Shown: positions 12,541-24,272, numbered from the stretch's first letter. The stretch is 64,000 nt of DNA from Canna indica (GCA_034359265.1 CP136896.1:6479501-6543500); one strand, 5' to 3'. Made by a program: numbers and translations. The notes: generated by a model from the sequence alone, not told the origin.

Positions 12541-13343
12541 TCGGCATATACAGTACACGAATAAACTTAGTCCACAACAAACCAACATAACACACTCAGA
12601 AGCAAGCAATACATGGCGGTAAAAAAAGACATCAAAAAGAGCAGAAAGCAAGGACATCAAAATATTATTTAGTAGTCAAGGCAACAATTTAAAGTTAATC
12701 ACAATGCAACTCATCAAATGAAATCACGAGGGAGGGACATCATCTCGGGAGGCATCTATAGCGACCGAATCAAGAAGGGGAGTTGACTCAATGACATTCG
12801 TTGAGGTTTTGCTTCGGTCTTTTCTACCATAGTATCCTCCTTCCCCTTTGCGGTGAACTCCTCCACTAATACTTAGTTCCAACAATGATTTCTAGGTTCC
12901 TCTCGATGCATTTGATGATGAAACAATGAATTCAAGGCTCAAATTAAGGTTTCAATGTCATAGCTAGGGTTTGCACAAGAAATGGCTCGAGAAGGCTTGC
13001 AAATAATGTTAAGATGGCTCAATGAATAGTAAAGGTGGGTAAAAAGGCAGGTTTGGGGTCTATTTATAAAGATCCCAAAGGCACAAGCTCAAAATGAATC
13101 GTTCAACGGATCGAAATAGATCTGTTGGACATTTCAATTGAAGGGTCGATCGACCGATCAGCCTTGTGTAATTTTAGTGCAGTTTGAGTTTCGGTTCGAG
13201 TTTTGAGTTTCAGATTTAGTTTTTTGGATTTTTAAGCATCAAATAGAGGATTACACATTTATTCTAGACACTATATACCTAAACTCTAACTTACCAACGA
13301 ATTTTGAGCATCGACGAGCGTTCTTCCGATTTCTCTGATTTTT
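12541..13343. other. Intergenic repeat debris
   Basis: No gene seen. GGGTCGATCGACCGATCAG near 13144-13162 echoes the GTCGACC motif of the LTR at 4906-6440, so an LTR fragment may be present. Confidence 0.35.
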
Positions 13344-13673
13344 ATGATCGCGGACGTAACACGCAAAATGATATGGAACCTGAAAATATATATTGCTCAA
13401 ATATTAGTTCCATATTTTTCATCATTAAAACTGAAATTAAGATCAATGTTGAAAATCTTAGGCCAAGATAAATATGTTTCTTTTATTAGAACATACCGAG
13501 AAAAGAATGCAGTGGCTGATATATTACAATATTTTATGAATAAAAAATATATGACTAATTACTTAGGCTCGACAATATGTAGAATTGACTTTGTGGTCAA
13601 TTCGCTTGCATTTTTTTTTCATGACAATCAAACAAGGTCGACGAAGAAAAAAGAAAAGTCTAATTTGTTTTGA
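13344..13673 (+). pseudogene. Possible retroelement RNase H fragment
   Basis: A 109-residue ORF containing YVSFIRTYREKNAVADILQYF. This resembles the conserved HIYREGN..AD.LAN.G stretch that closes the RNase H domain of plant LINE polyproteins. Nothing upstream or downstream confirms it, so this is only a family-level guess. Confidence 0.35.
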
Positions 13674-13949
13674 AAGAATTATCCACTACCTATTGTCTAT
13701 TAGTAAATTGAATGTGATGTCTATGTCGGGAACATAGTTTCAAACTATAGTCGCATAAATATATCTTAATACTTCATATTTATCTTTTTTTAGAATTTTG
13801 AGATCACCCCACATGAAAATATCACCCGTACCGACTAATCGAACAATATATTTATCGAAAGATTCTAGTTTAGTATGGATAACACAAGCATTGTAATGGG
13901 TAATTGATATATATTATGTCTTTTGACATCTTTTTGACTATTTTGAATA

Positions 13950-14480
13950 CATTTTTTGGGTATAGCCTACTGTTCCTGCTTGAGGATCGAAGTAATCTGG
14001 TCCGGTTTTGCGTCTCTCTTGGTCGGGCTCAACGCCGGATGGGGGGCCTGCAAAAGATACTCTGACGCTCAAGTCAGTGGAACTCCAAGGTGGAGGTAAT
14101 ATAAAATTAGAACTTAGCATTACCTAGGCCGTGTTGTGCTTGTATTTATTGCAGGTGGAGGTGATGATGCCGCCCAATAATCTCGTAGAGGATATTGCTC
14201 ATAATGGGTCGAGACTGATTCTGGAGATGACAAGCATGTAATGGTGTATCCCTCGTGATAAGGAATGACGTGAATGTCTATGTATGACCGGGTGGGGTCC
14301 CGGATGGAGCCATTTGGCCTGGCTCGAATCTAGTCTAGGAGCATGATTGGGTAGAGCCCCTGGGCAGGGTTTGTTTGGTTCGGCTTGAGACAATTTGTGG
14401 GACGCTGCTAGGTCTGATCTAATCGGGCCTAATAGTTCTAGTTCAGTCCACCTACATATATGAATATCAATTATCAAACA
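13950..14480. repeat. LTR-like fragment
   Basis: Contains GACGCTCAAGTCAGTGGAAC and AACGCCGGATGGGGGGCCTG (14020-14090), phrases I associate with the LTRs of several plant retrotransposons, followed by GC-richer sequence. Borders are not defined. 14480-14813 after it is AT-rich with nothing recognised. Confidence 0.35.
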
Positions 14481-14855
14481 TATAACTAGTTAGTAAACAG
14501 ATAATAGTAAATAAAAATAAAATAATAAATATTTAATGTTATTGTATTAAAATCATCTACTATAGTTGCAAAAAAAAAAAAATTCTATCAAATAAATTGA
14601 TACAATAATATCTCTTATCTTTTAATCTTTTGCCTAACATTTTATCACACTAATATAAATAAAATTACATCTTTTATTCAATTATGTATATTATTAATCA
14701 TGTAAATATAATTAATTTTGATTATTGATTATCCATCCACAGCAATCAAAATCCAATTGAATTTAAATGATTTTCTAAAATCGAACAACAAAATTGCTAT
14801 TTATAATCGAAATTTACATTTTTATTACTTAGTTTTTTTTCAAGAAAAAAAAATC

Positions 14856-16812
14856 TTATTCAACTACAGCATCAGTACAATCAATTTGGGCAATTATGAG
14901 GAGATCAATAGGCCATTGATCCTCCCAATTGAAAGGAATATTACATTGATTAACATATTTTACAATCCAATTCACCGTTGTGTTTCCTTCACGTCGAACG
15001 TGTTGGAATTTTAAATTCATGTTCCATGCTCCGCCAGATTCAACAAGTGTCATGAACTCATGATATCTCGACTATAATTTTTCGCCTGTTAGAAAATAAC
15101 CATATTCCCTTAACACATCAACAATAAGTTTCAAATCAGACTCAATAATAACTTTTTTAAGTTTTCTATTAGTAACAAAAATCATCGTATTTTTAATTGC
15201 CAAAGCTTCACAAGCTATAACAGAACCATGATTCTCAGTGCTAGCACTTGCAAATATAATATCTCCTTAATGGTTTCTACAAATAAAACCAGATGCATAT
15301 TTTTGATTTAATTCATTCACAACAACATTAGTGTTAATCCTAAAAACACCTAAATGAGGGGGCACCCAAATTTTCCCAAGATTATTTCTAGATGAATTGT
15401 CCTCGGACTTAGGTAAATCAGCATAATTGGTCGTAATAGTCAAAATCTTAGCGAATAAAGACAGAACATTGGTTGTAATTTGTCTAAATACTGATTGATT
15501 CCGAGAATGCCATATACAATACATTGTATTCAGACAAAGAGTTGTATCAATATCTAACATCGAAGTCGTCCCGGTATTATTTCAAAAAGTTGAGTCTGAA
15601 TACAATGTATTTAAACCAGCCAGGGCAACCGAAAACCAACCATCAATTAGTTTCCAAATTTCCCGAGCTACCCCGTAGTCCTGAAGAGCATGAGTAATGC
15701 TCTCAGGCTGGCTACCGCAATGAAAACATATAGAAGAATTAATGATGTTAAATCTAAATAATCTTTCCGCAGTAGGCAACCTATTATGAAAATATTTCCA
15801 CGCAAAGTGCTTAACCGTAGGACCGATCGAAAGATTCCAAATGACACGCCAACACAGAAGATTACTTAGAGAAGGGGCATAAGATCGAGTGTTGTATCTG
15901 TGTGCAAATTTAGAACTAACTAGACCATTGTTCTTAATCCACCAACACCATCTATCATCATTGTACATATTCAAATTAAACATATCCATATTAACAAACA
16001 TGGGCTTGTACATAATAGGAACATCAAACATCCCAGGATCAGTAAAAATAGATATATTTAAACCAGAAGAGACCACTTTCTTAAAGTCACATTTAATAGC
16101 AGAAGCTGCATCACAAATAATTTTCTAACATCTACTAGATTTATATGGATGAGTAATTGGCCAAAGATTAAAAACACCAAATTTAGTTTTAACCACATCA
16201 CACCACAAAGAATCACAACCATTAAGCAATTGAAACCCCTTTTAGCAGATAAAGAAAATTGCATATCATTTAGATCTATAATACCTAGGCCACCAATAGC
16301 CTTAGGTTTAGTAACTTGCTCACAAGCTAGCAAACGTAAGCCATTTTTAAAATCATTTTTTGAACTCCAAAGAAAATTTTTAATGATGGAAACAAGCTTA
16401 AAAATAATCTTCTTAGGAAACCAAGTCACGATCAAAGTAGACAAAGTAATAGAATTTAGAACATAGCTAATAAGGAGAACTTTGTCATTTTGGGATAAAG
16501 CAACCCTATTCCAATTATTAAGTTTGTTGTGAACCTTAATTATCTATTATGAAATTTCCTTCATTAGCTGCAGGTTGCCTTGGAGAAATAAGAGTGCCAA
16601 TGTATCTAGTAGGAAAGCTACCTGTTTTGATGTCTAATTTTGTGCATACTTTATGTCTAGAGGCATTTAGAAGTCTTACTATGAAAGAAAACCTCAGATT
16701 TAGTAAATTTTATTTTATGGTTGGCAAAATTAGCATGACAATAAAAAATCTTAAGAACAGAGTTAATAGATTTATCATCTACTCTAAAAAAATAATAGAA
16801 TGTTTGTCATGC
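14856..16812 (-). pseudogene. LINE ORF2 C-terminal part: late RT, zf-RVT, RNase H
   Basis: Minus-strand order: a post-catalytic RT stretch (VDDKSINSVLKIF, SEVFFHSKTS), then the FLWSS and GGLGIIDL block (about 16440-16250). Next comes zf-RVT, with FAWKYFHNRLPTAERLFR and CFHCGSQPESITHAL (about 15850-15690). Last is RNase H: LNTMYCIWHSRNQSVF, WVPPHLGVFRINTN, and the closing HVRREGNTTVNWIVKYVN near 14980-14920. Stops and frameshifts interrupt it, for example around 16560-16690 and 15565-15585. The FADD catalytic motif of RT is at or beyond the rearrangement breakpoint near 16800 and is not recognisable. Confidence 0.8.
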
Positions 16813-16814
16813 AG

Positions 16815-18597
16815 ATGAAAATCCTGAGTTGGAATTGTAGAGGTTTGAATAGGAAAGATGTGTTTAATTTCATTCATATGAATACTAAATGTATGAAGTT
16901 GGACATGTTATTTTTGCAAGAAGCTCATATTTTTTATTCTTCTATTATCAATATTACTAGATGGTTTGGTAAGCATTGGTGCTTTTCTATGTTTCCTTCT
17001 AACGGTGCCTCTGGTGGATTGTTACTTGCTTGGAATACTTTAGTTGTTAAGTTGCATGTCATTTCTAAATCTAAGCATTGCATTGTAATTTCATATAATG
17101 ATTCTAATCCATGGCTTTTTACTAGTGTGTATGCTGATAATAATTCTACTGTGAGACTTGCCTTCTGGAAGGAAATTGGAAATTTAAATTTTAATAATAT
17201 TCATTGGATGATTTGTGGAGATTTTAACTGTATTCTTAGTAAGCATGATAAATTAGGGGTAGTCTTACCAATAGTATTCTAGCTTTAAAAGAGTGTGTTG
17301 ATAACTGTGGTCTTATTGACCTAGAATTTTGTGATCCTAAATTTACTTGGTGTAACAATAGGTCTGTTGATAGGATTCTGGTTAGGTTTGATAGGGCATT
17401 TGCTAATGCAAATTAGCTTGATATTTTTAGGGGTACTAAGGTCTTTCATTTGGATATGACTATTTTTTATCATTGTCTTGTCCTTATTAATATTCAGGAT
17501 AAGGTAGAAAAGATTGCATTTAGATTTTCCTTTCAAAAATTTTGGACTTGTTATCTTGAGGTGGAGGATATAATTAAAGAGTCTTGGTGTAATGACCCTC
17601 AGATGTTTTCCTCTCCTTTAGATTATCATAATTTCAAGTGTCTTAGGGGTAGATTATCATTCTGGAATAAGTATATTTTAGAGAATTTGGAGGGTAGGCT
17701 TGCTGAGGTGAAGTCTTATATTATAGACCTTGAGAAGCTATATTGCTCTGGTGGCTTATCTGAGGATGGGCTAGGTATAAGCTAGCTACCCTTTATAAGT
17801 AATCAAATGATCTTAATTCTCAAATTTGTCAAAAGTGGAGTGCCCTTGTCAAAGGTAACTGAGTTAGAGAGGGTGAGAAAAATACCAAATATTATCATCA
17901 CCTAATTATGTATAGGAAAATGAAAAACTTCATTTCTGCAATTAAGTTTGATGGTTTATTAATTTTTGATTCTACTGAGATTGTTTAATGCTTTGCTGAT
18001 TTTTACAAAAATTTGTGGGATTTTTAGGATAACTTTGACTCTTTGAATTATGTTTTTCCTGAGTTAAGTGGTATTGATAATTCCTTTCATACCTATATTA
18101 CTCATGAGTTTTCGCCTGATGAAGTTTTCAATGTTATTAAAACTCTCGGCATGGGTAAGAGCCCGGGCATAGATGGTTTCACTGGGGTTTTTTTAAATAC
18201 TATTTGAAAAAATATCTATGTCTCTGTGATGCATGTTTTTAATGTTTTTCATAAGTATGGTTTTATTCCTAATTCTTGGAATGAAACTAATTTGGTGTTT
18301 ATCCTTAAAATTGAAAACTCAGTTCCTATTAAGGACTTTAGACCTATATCTTTGTGCAATGTGATTTACAGAATTCTCACTAAGACTCTAGCCAATAGAA
18401 TTAAACCCTTACTTAACAATTTAATATCTAAAAATCAATCTGCTTTTATCCTAGGTAGATCTATTCATAATAATATATTAATAACTCAAGAGTTAATCCA
18501 TCGTGCCTATAACTCAAAAGGTAAGAATCTTATTGTAATGATGAAAATAGATTTAGAAAAAACACATGACAAGATTTCTTGGAATGTCATATTTCAT
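16815..18597 (+). pseudogene. LINE ORF2 N-terminal part (endonuclease and early RT), inverted
   Basis: Starts with MKILSWNCRGLNRKD, the usual beginning of plant LINE ORF2. The APE-type endonuclease marks QEAH, SGGLLLAW and MICGDFNCILSKHDK follow, ending near 17265. After a frameshift come FCDPKFTWCNNR, then RT: LGMGKSPGIDGFTG, NSWNETNLVFILK, KDFRPISLCNVIYRILTKTL, NQSAFILGRSIHNNI and MKIDLEKTHDKISW. Several stops and at least one frameshift are present. The block reads opposite to the rest of the LINE and stops abruptly at about 18597, before the catalytic FADD motif. Confidence 0.82.
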
Positions 18598-19131
18598 TAT
18601 ATGCTCCTCCCCCTCCCTCTCCACAAAAGATATAGGACACTTGGTGGACTGAGAAGATGAGGGAGTGCAATTAAAGAAAGTATCTAAACTTTTTTTCAAC
18701 TCAGAATTATCTTTCCTAGGTCTCCTTTTCTTAGCATTCATTAAACTATATACCTTAAGCAAATTTTTAGCAATATCAGCTCTACGAGCTTTGGCTTTCC
18801 CAATGCGATTTTTTGCTGCTACCTTAGGAGTTTTCTCAACAGAGTTAGTCATCACACTCTTCCCTTTTTGATCAACTTTTTGAAGGGAAGAAATAACTTT
18901 CTCAACAAGAGAATCAAACACGGGATTACTATGAGTAAGATAGTCTTTAGGGATTCTGCCATCCACATCCCCAAATTGGATGAGAATATTTACCAGATCT
19001 TCTTTCTGACAAGAGAGAGAACTCTCATCATTCAGGAAAGAACTGGAATCTAAGATAGGCTCCCTAATATGAAGATCTTGTAAGTTTTCAATAATACCAT
19101 CATTATCCTGCCCTAAAGTATCATCCTTAGG

Positions 19132-19591
19132 TAGGGCTGTCCATTCGGTTCGAACCGAACCGAACCGAACCGAACCGAATCGAATTTGGCCAAACCGAAA
19201 TTTTTTCTTTACCCAAACCCGAACCCGAACCCGAACCCGAACCCGAACCGAATAATTCCTAACCCGATTTAACCCGAACCAAAATAATTCGGTTCGGTTC
19301 GGTTTTCAACCCGAAAACCGAATTTTTAATTAATTTGATTAAACATTAAAAATTAAAAAAAAATATTTAATACTTATTTACTTAATTCAGTTAAAAATTA
19401 AAAATATATATATTTTTTAATTAATTCGGTTTTCGGTTCGGGTCGGTTCCCGAATTCCGAGAATCGAATCCAATTTCGGTTCGGTTTGGGTCAAAGAACC
19501 GAACCTACAATGGTTGAAACTGAACCGAACCGAAAATTTCGGTTCGGTTTTTCGGTTCGGTTCGGTTTGAACCGAACAGTGGACAGCCCTA
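19132..19591. mobile_element. hAT-type MITE (TAGGGCTGTCCA family), copy 1
   Basis: A 460-bp element with 8-bp target duplications TCCTTAGG (19124-19131 and 19592-19599) and perfect outer inverted repeats TAGGGCTGTCCA / TGGACAGCCCTA. The subterminal regions are dense in GGTTCGGTTCGGTT and its complement, giving a strong hairpin. There is no coding capacity. It is inserted in LINE ORF1, so it is younger than the LINE. ORFs in this span are repeat read-through. Confidence 0.9.
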
Positions 19592-20875
19592 TCCTTAGGC
19601 AAGTCCTCATCATACTGAAAATACTTCTCAGTTTTCTTAACATACCTCTATCCAAAGTTCTGCTAGGTCTACCCCTCCTACCTTTCCTATTGACCCTAAT
19701 CAAATGCCCATAAATAATACCAACATTATTATCATAATTCAAAATAATTTTATCAAAAATAATTTCCATATCAGAATTATGAAGAACAAAAGCATCACTA
19801 CCAATCTTGGGATTAGCAGCAAAATTATCATTATCAACATCATCTTTAGCAACCTTACTAGAAGTACAAGAAACTACCCGGTAGCCAAGACGGCCACATT
19901 TAAAGCAAAATCGAGGAAGCCTTTCATAACAAACATATTGAAACAAACCCATACCTCGCTTACTGATCCAAACGCCCTCTTTTAGAGGTCCGGAGAAATC
20001 TATTTCAATGCAAATCCTCACAAATTTGTCTCTTTCCTAGAAAAAGGAATTATCATCAATTCGCAAAGGATTACCCAAAATACTAGCAATTTTAAACAAG
20101 CATTCATTATTCCAGCATTCTAACGACAAATCTGACATCTGAACCCATACAGGGGCAGAAGTTAATTCCTCAGTGGGGGCCTGAAAATTAAGTCTCCACG
20201 GCTTGAGAATTAAAAGCTCCCCCCCTAAAGGCCCAGGGGCCATCCGACAAAACCCTTAAAGCAGATTCTTCAGAATCAAAACGAAAAATGAAATAACCAT
20301 TCTCAAGATCCATAACATGCTTAATATCAAAGGATTTCCACATCAAAAAAGCCCATTCCCTCAGGTGAAAATGCAAAGGGGGTTTACGTAAAAAAACAAC
20401 CAATAAGGGAAGAAAACCAAGGCTGTCGATATTTATAAAGCTCGAATTCTTCGAACTCAACAAAATCCACCGTAGAAGCCTTTATTTTGGATAAAGTTTC
20501 AAAAGAGGAAAACTGCGATGTACTAGAAGATTTACTTTTAAAGAGGTTTGCCCAAGAAATCGAATCAGAAGCAGGAAGATCCGAAAAAAACCGAGAAGTA
20601 TTAGCTGAAGGGGGAAGCAGAGGTATACTTGCCCAATCTTGACTCAAACTTATCTCAGAAACCGAAGTATTAGATGTAGATCTAGGTTTACCAGATGAAG
20701 GAGGTAAAGAATCTGAAGCCACTCGATCTTGATTTAGGAATTGATCTTGAGAAACTCCCACCTTATTGTTGAAAGCTCCCTCAGATGGATCTTGAAACCT
20801 CATTGGAACCATCGGAGGAAAAGACCTAGATCCGGCCCCTCGACCCCCAGAGGATCGCCCAACGCCTCTTATGCC

Positions 20876-21427
20876 TGGCACAGCCCGACGACTCAACGGG
20901 GAGGCCTAGCCCGGGCCTGAGCCCGCCCCGTTGGGCTCGGGCTGGCTCGAATTTTTAAATATTTAAATTTAAAATTTTAAAGGTTTAAAGGCTAGAGGTG
21001 AGTTTTGAATCTCGAACCTCTAGTTTTATTTAAGATAACTTAATCATTGTACTAAGCTTTATCATCTATTTTCTAACACATTTTTATATGTAAAGTAGTA
21101 AAAATTAATAAAAAGATTTTAAAAAATATTTATAGGAGATTTTAAATAATAAAATATATATTTTTAAAAATAATTAGGTCTGGCCCGAGCCAGACCCAGG
21201 CCTGACGCACGCCAGACCGGCTTGATCGGGGGTGTCGTGCTCGGGCTGTGCTCGGCCCGCTTGACGTGCCTAGCACGGCCCACGTGCTCAGGGACGAGCC
21301 CAACCCGCCTCCTGGGTACAGACGGGCCGGCCCCCGGCCCCGCTCAAAATTCTTCGAGTTGGGTCAGGCACAGCCCAAAACTAGGCCGGGCCCCGCGCCA
21401 TCCAAGGGTGGGTCCGGCCCATTGCCA
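20876..21427. mobile_element. Non-autonomous DNA element inserted at codon 6 of LINE ORF1
   Basis: A 552-bp GC-rich-ended insertion flanked by an 11-bp direct repeat with one mismatch (CCTCTTATGCC at 20865-20875 and CCTCTAATGCC at 21428-21438). The left end is TGGCACAGCCCG; the inverse complement of the right end is TGGCAATGGGCCG. The ends are rich in GGGCTCGGGC/GCCCGAGCC-type motifs and the middle is AT-rich. Leaving out the insert and one repeat copy makes the LINE ORF1 start codon run directly into its known frame, independent proof of the borders. The 11-bp duplication suggests a Mutator-like origin. Confidence 0.78.
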
Positions 21428-21703
21428 CCTCTAATGCCCATCATCGGGTGAGAAAAACCCTGAAAGAAACTAGCCGCCCTTTGCCAAACCCTAGCACACT
21501 AATATATGATAGAAAGATTAAAGACTAAAAAAATCTTACCCACTCACCACTTTCAGTCGCAGAAGCAAGGATATAATTGTAAAGGACAAAAGCAACACAC
21601 GAAGGACTTGCCCCAATTCCCAGGGACCCTTCGCTAGAGAAGATGAAACGCCCAAGTGGAGCGCAGCATCAAGAATCGTCCGACTTACATTTTTATTAGT
21701 TAG

Positions 21704-22264
21704 TTAATTGTGGTTAGTTGAGTTAAATTGTCGTACTTAGCGATGGAGAGGAGAGGTGCACGACAAAAATAAATTTATTTATCATTTGTGACGGTCTAAG
21801 CGTTGTCATGAAGTCATTGTAGATTTATCTTATTCTGTGACGGCTAATTAAGGTCGGTCGTCACTAATAGGTCGCATATGTTGTTGATATTTAAGTATTG
21901 GCGCACATTGTAATAGTTTTTTCAGCCCTCGTTGATAAGTGCTTTGGGGATTTGCCTTCACTGGACTTATTATTATACAATTCTTGCAGTTGCTTCTCTC
22001 AAATCTATATTAAGTTACATATAGAATCACAAGCACAAAATATGATACTATTAGTTCATCTTCCTCAATTTCTTGATCTTGATTTCCTGTGCCACCCCCG
22101 TCGCCTTCGCCATGACAGCTTTTATCTTCTTCTTAACAAAGCATAGATATTATCTTTCAGAATACATTGTTATTGCAACCTGAGCTAGCTAGAGGTTCAT
22201 TAGGAAAAAACACAAATGTTTTTGTTTTCCACGAAAACATTTCTCACGATCGACTACATTTCTT
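21704..22264. other. Intergenic, 3' flank of the SIS-domain gene
   Basis: No gene seen. GTGACGGCTAATTAAGGTCG and TTGTGACGGTCTAAGCG (21785-21860) resemble subterminal motifs of plant DNA transposons, but no borders were found. The last ~100 bases should contain the 3' UTR of the minus-strand SIS-domain gene. Confidence 0.35.
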
Positions 22265-22894
22265 CTACTCAAGGTTGGTGTGGCGCGACCTGAGCTGCTC
22301 CGGAGTCTGCTTCAGCACCTCCGTCAGCCGCAACACCGCCATCTCAAACAGCACGTACATCGCTCCCTCGTACAAGCTCCCCATCGGCAACCTCACCGCC
22401 TCGGAACCTTCGCCCTCTTTCTCCTCCTCCTCGTCCGCCATGGTCTGCGCGGGGATGTAGGCCACCGCGTCGGCGCACCGGCGCGCGCCGCTACCGGAGC
22501 CCGGCTGCGCGGTGATTAGCACCACTCGAGCGCCGGCCGACTTGGCGACCCCGCAGATGGCGTCGACTGTGGAGAAACCGCCGGGCCCGGCAGAAGCGAG
22601 GAGGAGGTCGCCGGGGGAGACGGGAGGAGTGGTGACGTCGCCGACGACGTGGGCGGGGAGACCGAGGTGGAAGAGGCGCATGCAGAAGGCTTTCATCATC
22701 AACCCCTCGCGGCCGACCCCGTGGACGAAGACCCGCCGGGCGGCGGCTGCGGCTGCGGCGGAGATCTCCGCCACCAGGACTTCGAGCGGCGGGGGGAATG
22801 AAGCCGGGGGAGGGGAAGAGAAGACGGAACGGATCTGGTCGCAGATCTGGCCGGCCATGGAGGCGGCGGAGAGGTGGGCGTCGTCAACGCTCAT
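22265..22894 (-). CDS. SIS-domain sugar-phosphate isomerase-like protein
   Basis: An intronless 209-residue ORF, the length expected for the plant SIS (sugar isomerase) family, some of whose members are annotated as probable 3-hexulose-6-phosphate isomerase. SIS folds bind phosphosugars. Visible marks are [20 protein letters not shown] (residues ~54-74), [19 protein letters not shown] (~94-112, the Ser/Gly phosphosugar-binding loop), [13 protein letters not shown] (~120-132), and a conserved ending [12 protein letters not shown]. No transit peptide is obvious, so a cytosolic site is likely. The first third is very GC-rich with an alanine run, a pattern common in monocot genes. The acidic EEEEKEGEG insert near residue 158 looks like a variable loop. 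The start at 22894 gives the family's usual N-terminus. True substrate in plants is uncertain. Confidence 0.9.
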   Translation of the reverse strand: MSVDDAHLSAASMAGQICDQIRSVFSSPPPASFPPPLEVLVAEISAAAAAAARRVFVHGVGREGLMMKAFCMRLFHLGLPAHVVGDVTTPPVSPGDLLLASAGPGGFSTVDAICGVAKSAGARVVLITAQPGSGSGARRCADAVAYIPAQTMADEEEEKEGEGSEAVRLPMGSLYEGAMYVLFEMAVLRLTEVLKQTPEQLRSRHTNLE

Positions 22895-22989
22895 GCCTTA
22901 TCCGCGCAAAGCCTATCCAGTATTAACAACGAGTGAATAAAGATAACTTATAGTTTGGCTATTTAACAACTAGGTGCACTACTGCACTG

Positions 22990-24264
22990 TAGGGACGGCG
23001 AAGCCAATCCTATCCCAAACCCATTAAGAAAATTCTATCCTAAACCCGTCCCAAACCCGTTAGTATTTTGAAGGGTGATTCCCAAACCCATCCCACTAAT
23101 TTAACGGGTACCCACTGGGAACCCGCTTTTCGCCCGTTAACAAATTATATATATATATATATATATATATAATTTACATATCACAACATAATTATCACAA
23201 CATTTAAACATAAATCATATAAATAGTAAGCTAATTTAAACAATGAAATCAATTATCTGAGCTAGTATCAATGACTATCGAGAGCTAGTAAAGACTATCA
23301 ATTATCTGGGAAAAAAAATGACTTCTTTCATGCAAAGAATCAATAGGAGCAGGCGGTAGGTAACAATTACAAAACAAGCAAGAAAAATAGCTTCTTTCAT
23401 GCAAAAATCAACAGTAAATAATTGCAGGCAGCAGGTAAGAAAAAAGTAAAAAAAAAAACAAAAAAAAACTTAAGAATCAGATCAAGGGGCGTTCGGCGTC
23501 TGCGTTGCAGCGTCAGGAGAAGCAGATCGCGGCGTCGGGTCCGTCAGGAGAAGCAATCATCGGAGTAGATCATGACATTGGGTTCGTCGGGAGAAGTAGA
23601 TCGAGGCGGTCGACTGCTGTTGAGAGGCGTCGGGAGAAGCAGTCGTCGGAGCAGATCGCGGCGTCGGGCCCATCGAGAGAAGTAGATTGAGGTGACCGGT
23701 TGCTGTTGAGAGGTGTCGGGAGAAGCAATCGTCGGAGAAGTACATCGATTGGCGGTCGGCTCTGTTGAGAGGCAATCGGCTGTTGTTGAGAGGCGTCGAG
23801 ATTGAGCGACGGTCTCGAGAGAATCGGTCGTGTGATTGAGGAGCGGCGAGAGGGCGATCTAGTGAAAGGAGGGGCAGCGAGGCGGCGAGCGGGCTTGAGG
23901 GCAATCGAGCAGATGGCTGAGGCAGTGAGGCATCGGGTGACTGGGTGAATCAGGTGAATTAAAATAATGTATTATTAATTTATTTATATTATATAATGGG
24001 TTAGGAATTAGGGTATAAGTAAAAAGACATAATTATCCCTATATAAGTATATATTAGATAATATGAAGGGTATTTAAGTAATTTTACCCTTAACGGGTTT
24101 GGGACGGGTTTTAGACTAAAATCCTGGATCCGTCCCAAACCCTACAGGGTTTTTACCTCAAAATCCTATACCCGTCCCACGACCCAACGGGCAAAACCCG
24201 CTAATGACCTATCAGGGTCTGGGATGGGTAAATACCCATTTATACAAACCCATTGCCATCCCTA
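22990..24264. mobile_element. Non-autonomous hAT element upstream of the SIS-domain gene
   Basis: A 1,275-bp element with a perfect 8-bp target duplication CTGCACTG (22982-22989 and 24265-24272). Terminal inverted repeats are imperfect: TAGGGACGGCGAAGCCAATCC and, inverse complement of the right end, TAGGGATGGCAATGGG. Subterminal regions repeat GGGTTTGGGACGGGTT-like motifs. The interior (about 23480-23930) is a GC-rich, imperfectly repeated block around GTCGGGAGAAGCAGATCG, with no transposase. The ORFs at 23505-23904 only read through this repeat. It begins 96 bases upstream of the SIS ATG. Confidence 0.85.
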
Positions 24265-24272
24265 CTGCACTG

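Larger units (their letters stand above)
18598..21444 (-). pseudogene. LINE ORF1 (DUF4283 / CCHC zinc-knuckle protein), interrupted
   Basis: ORF1 starts at ATG 21444. Its first codons (MMGIR) lie upstream of the 552-bp insert at 20876-21427, and the next codons (GVGRSSGGRGAG) resume at 20864 in the same frame. Downstream is a DUF4283 domain: KHVMDLENGYFIFRF, GPWAF, LKPWRLNF (about 20330-20180). A knuckle CFKCGRLGYRVVSC near 19905-19865 has Tyr in place of the usual His. A basic, Lys-rich C-terminal part ends at the inversion junction near 18598. There are frameshifts near 20420 and 20225, a stop near 20040, and the 460-bp hAT at 19132-19591. ORF1 proteins bind LINE RNA in the RNP. Confidence 0.8.
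14833..21684 (-). mobile_element. Full-length L1-type LINE with internal inversion and nested insertions
   Basis: Flanked by a 19-bp target duplication: TTACATTTTTATTACTTAG at 14814-14832 and TTACATTTTTATTAGTTAG at 21685-21703 (one mismatch). On the minus strand the 3' end is a short poly(A), seen as eight T at 14833-14840. The 5' end starts GTCGGACGATTC at 21684. Minus-strand order is 5' UTR, ORF1 (from 21444), then an inverted block carrying endonuclease and the first half of RT (16815-18597, plus strand), then the last part of RT, zf-RVT and RNase H (16812-14856). Two DNA elements sit inside (19132-19591 and 20876-21427). Without them the element is about 5.8 kb, normal for a plant L1. All reading frames are broken. 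Confidence 0.85.

Noticed and set aside
22280..22940. Plus-strand ORFs of 79 and 142 residues over the SIS-domain gene
   Set aside because: Antisense shadows caused by high GC; the minus-strand frame has the SIS motifs and correct family length.
23505..23904. ORFs in the GC-rich core of the upstream hAT
   Set aside because: Both strands are open because of an imperfect GGAGAAGCAGATCG repeat; there is no conserved domain.
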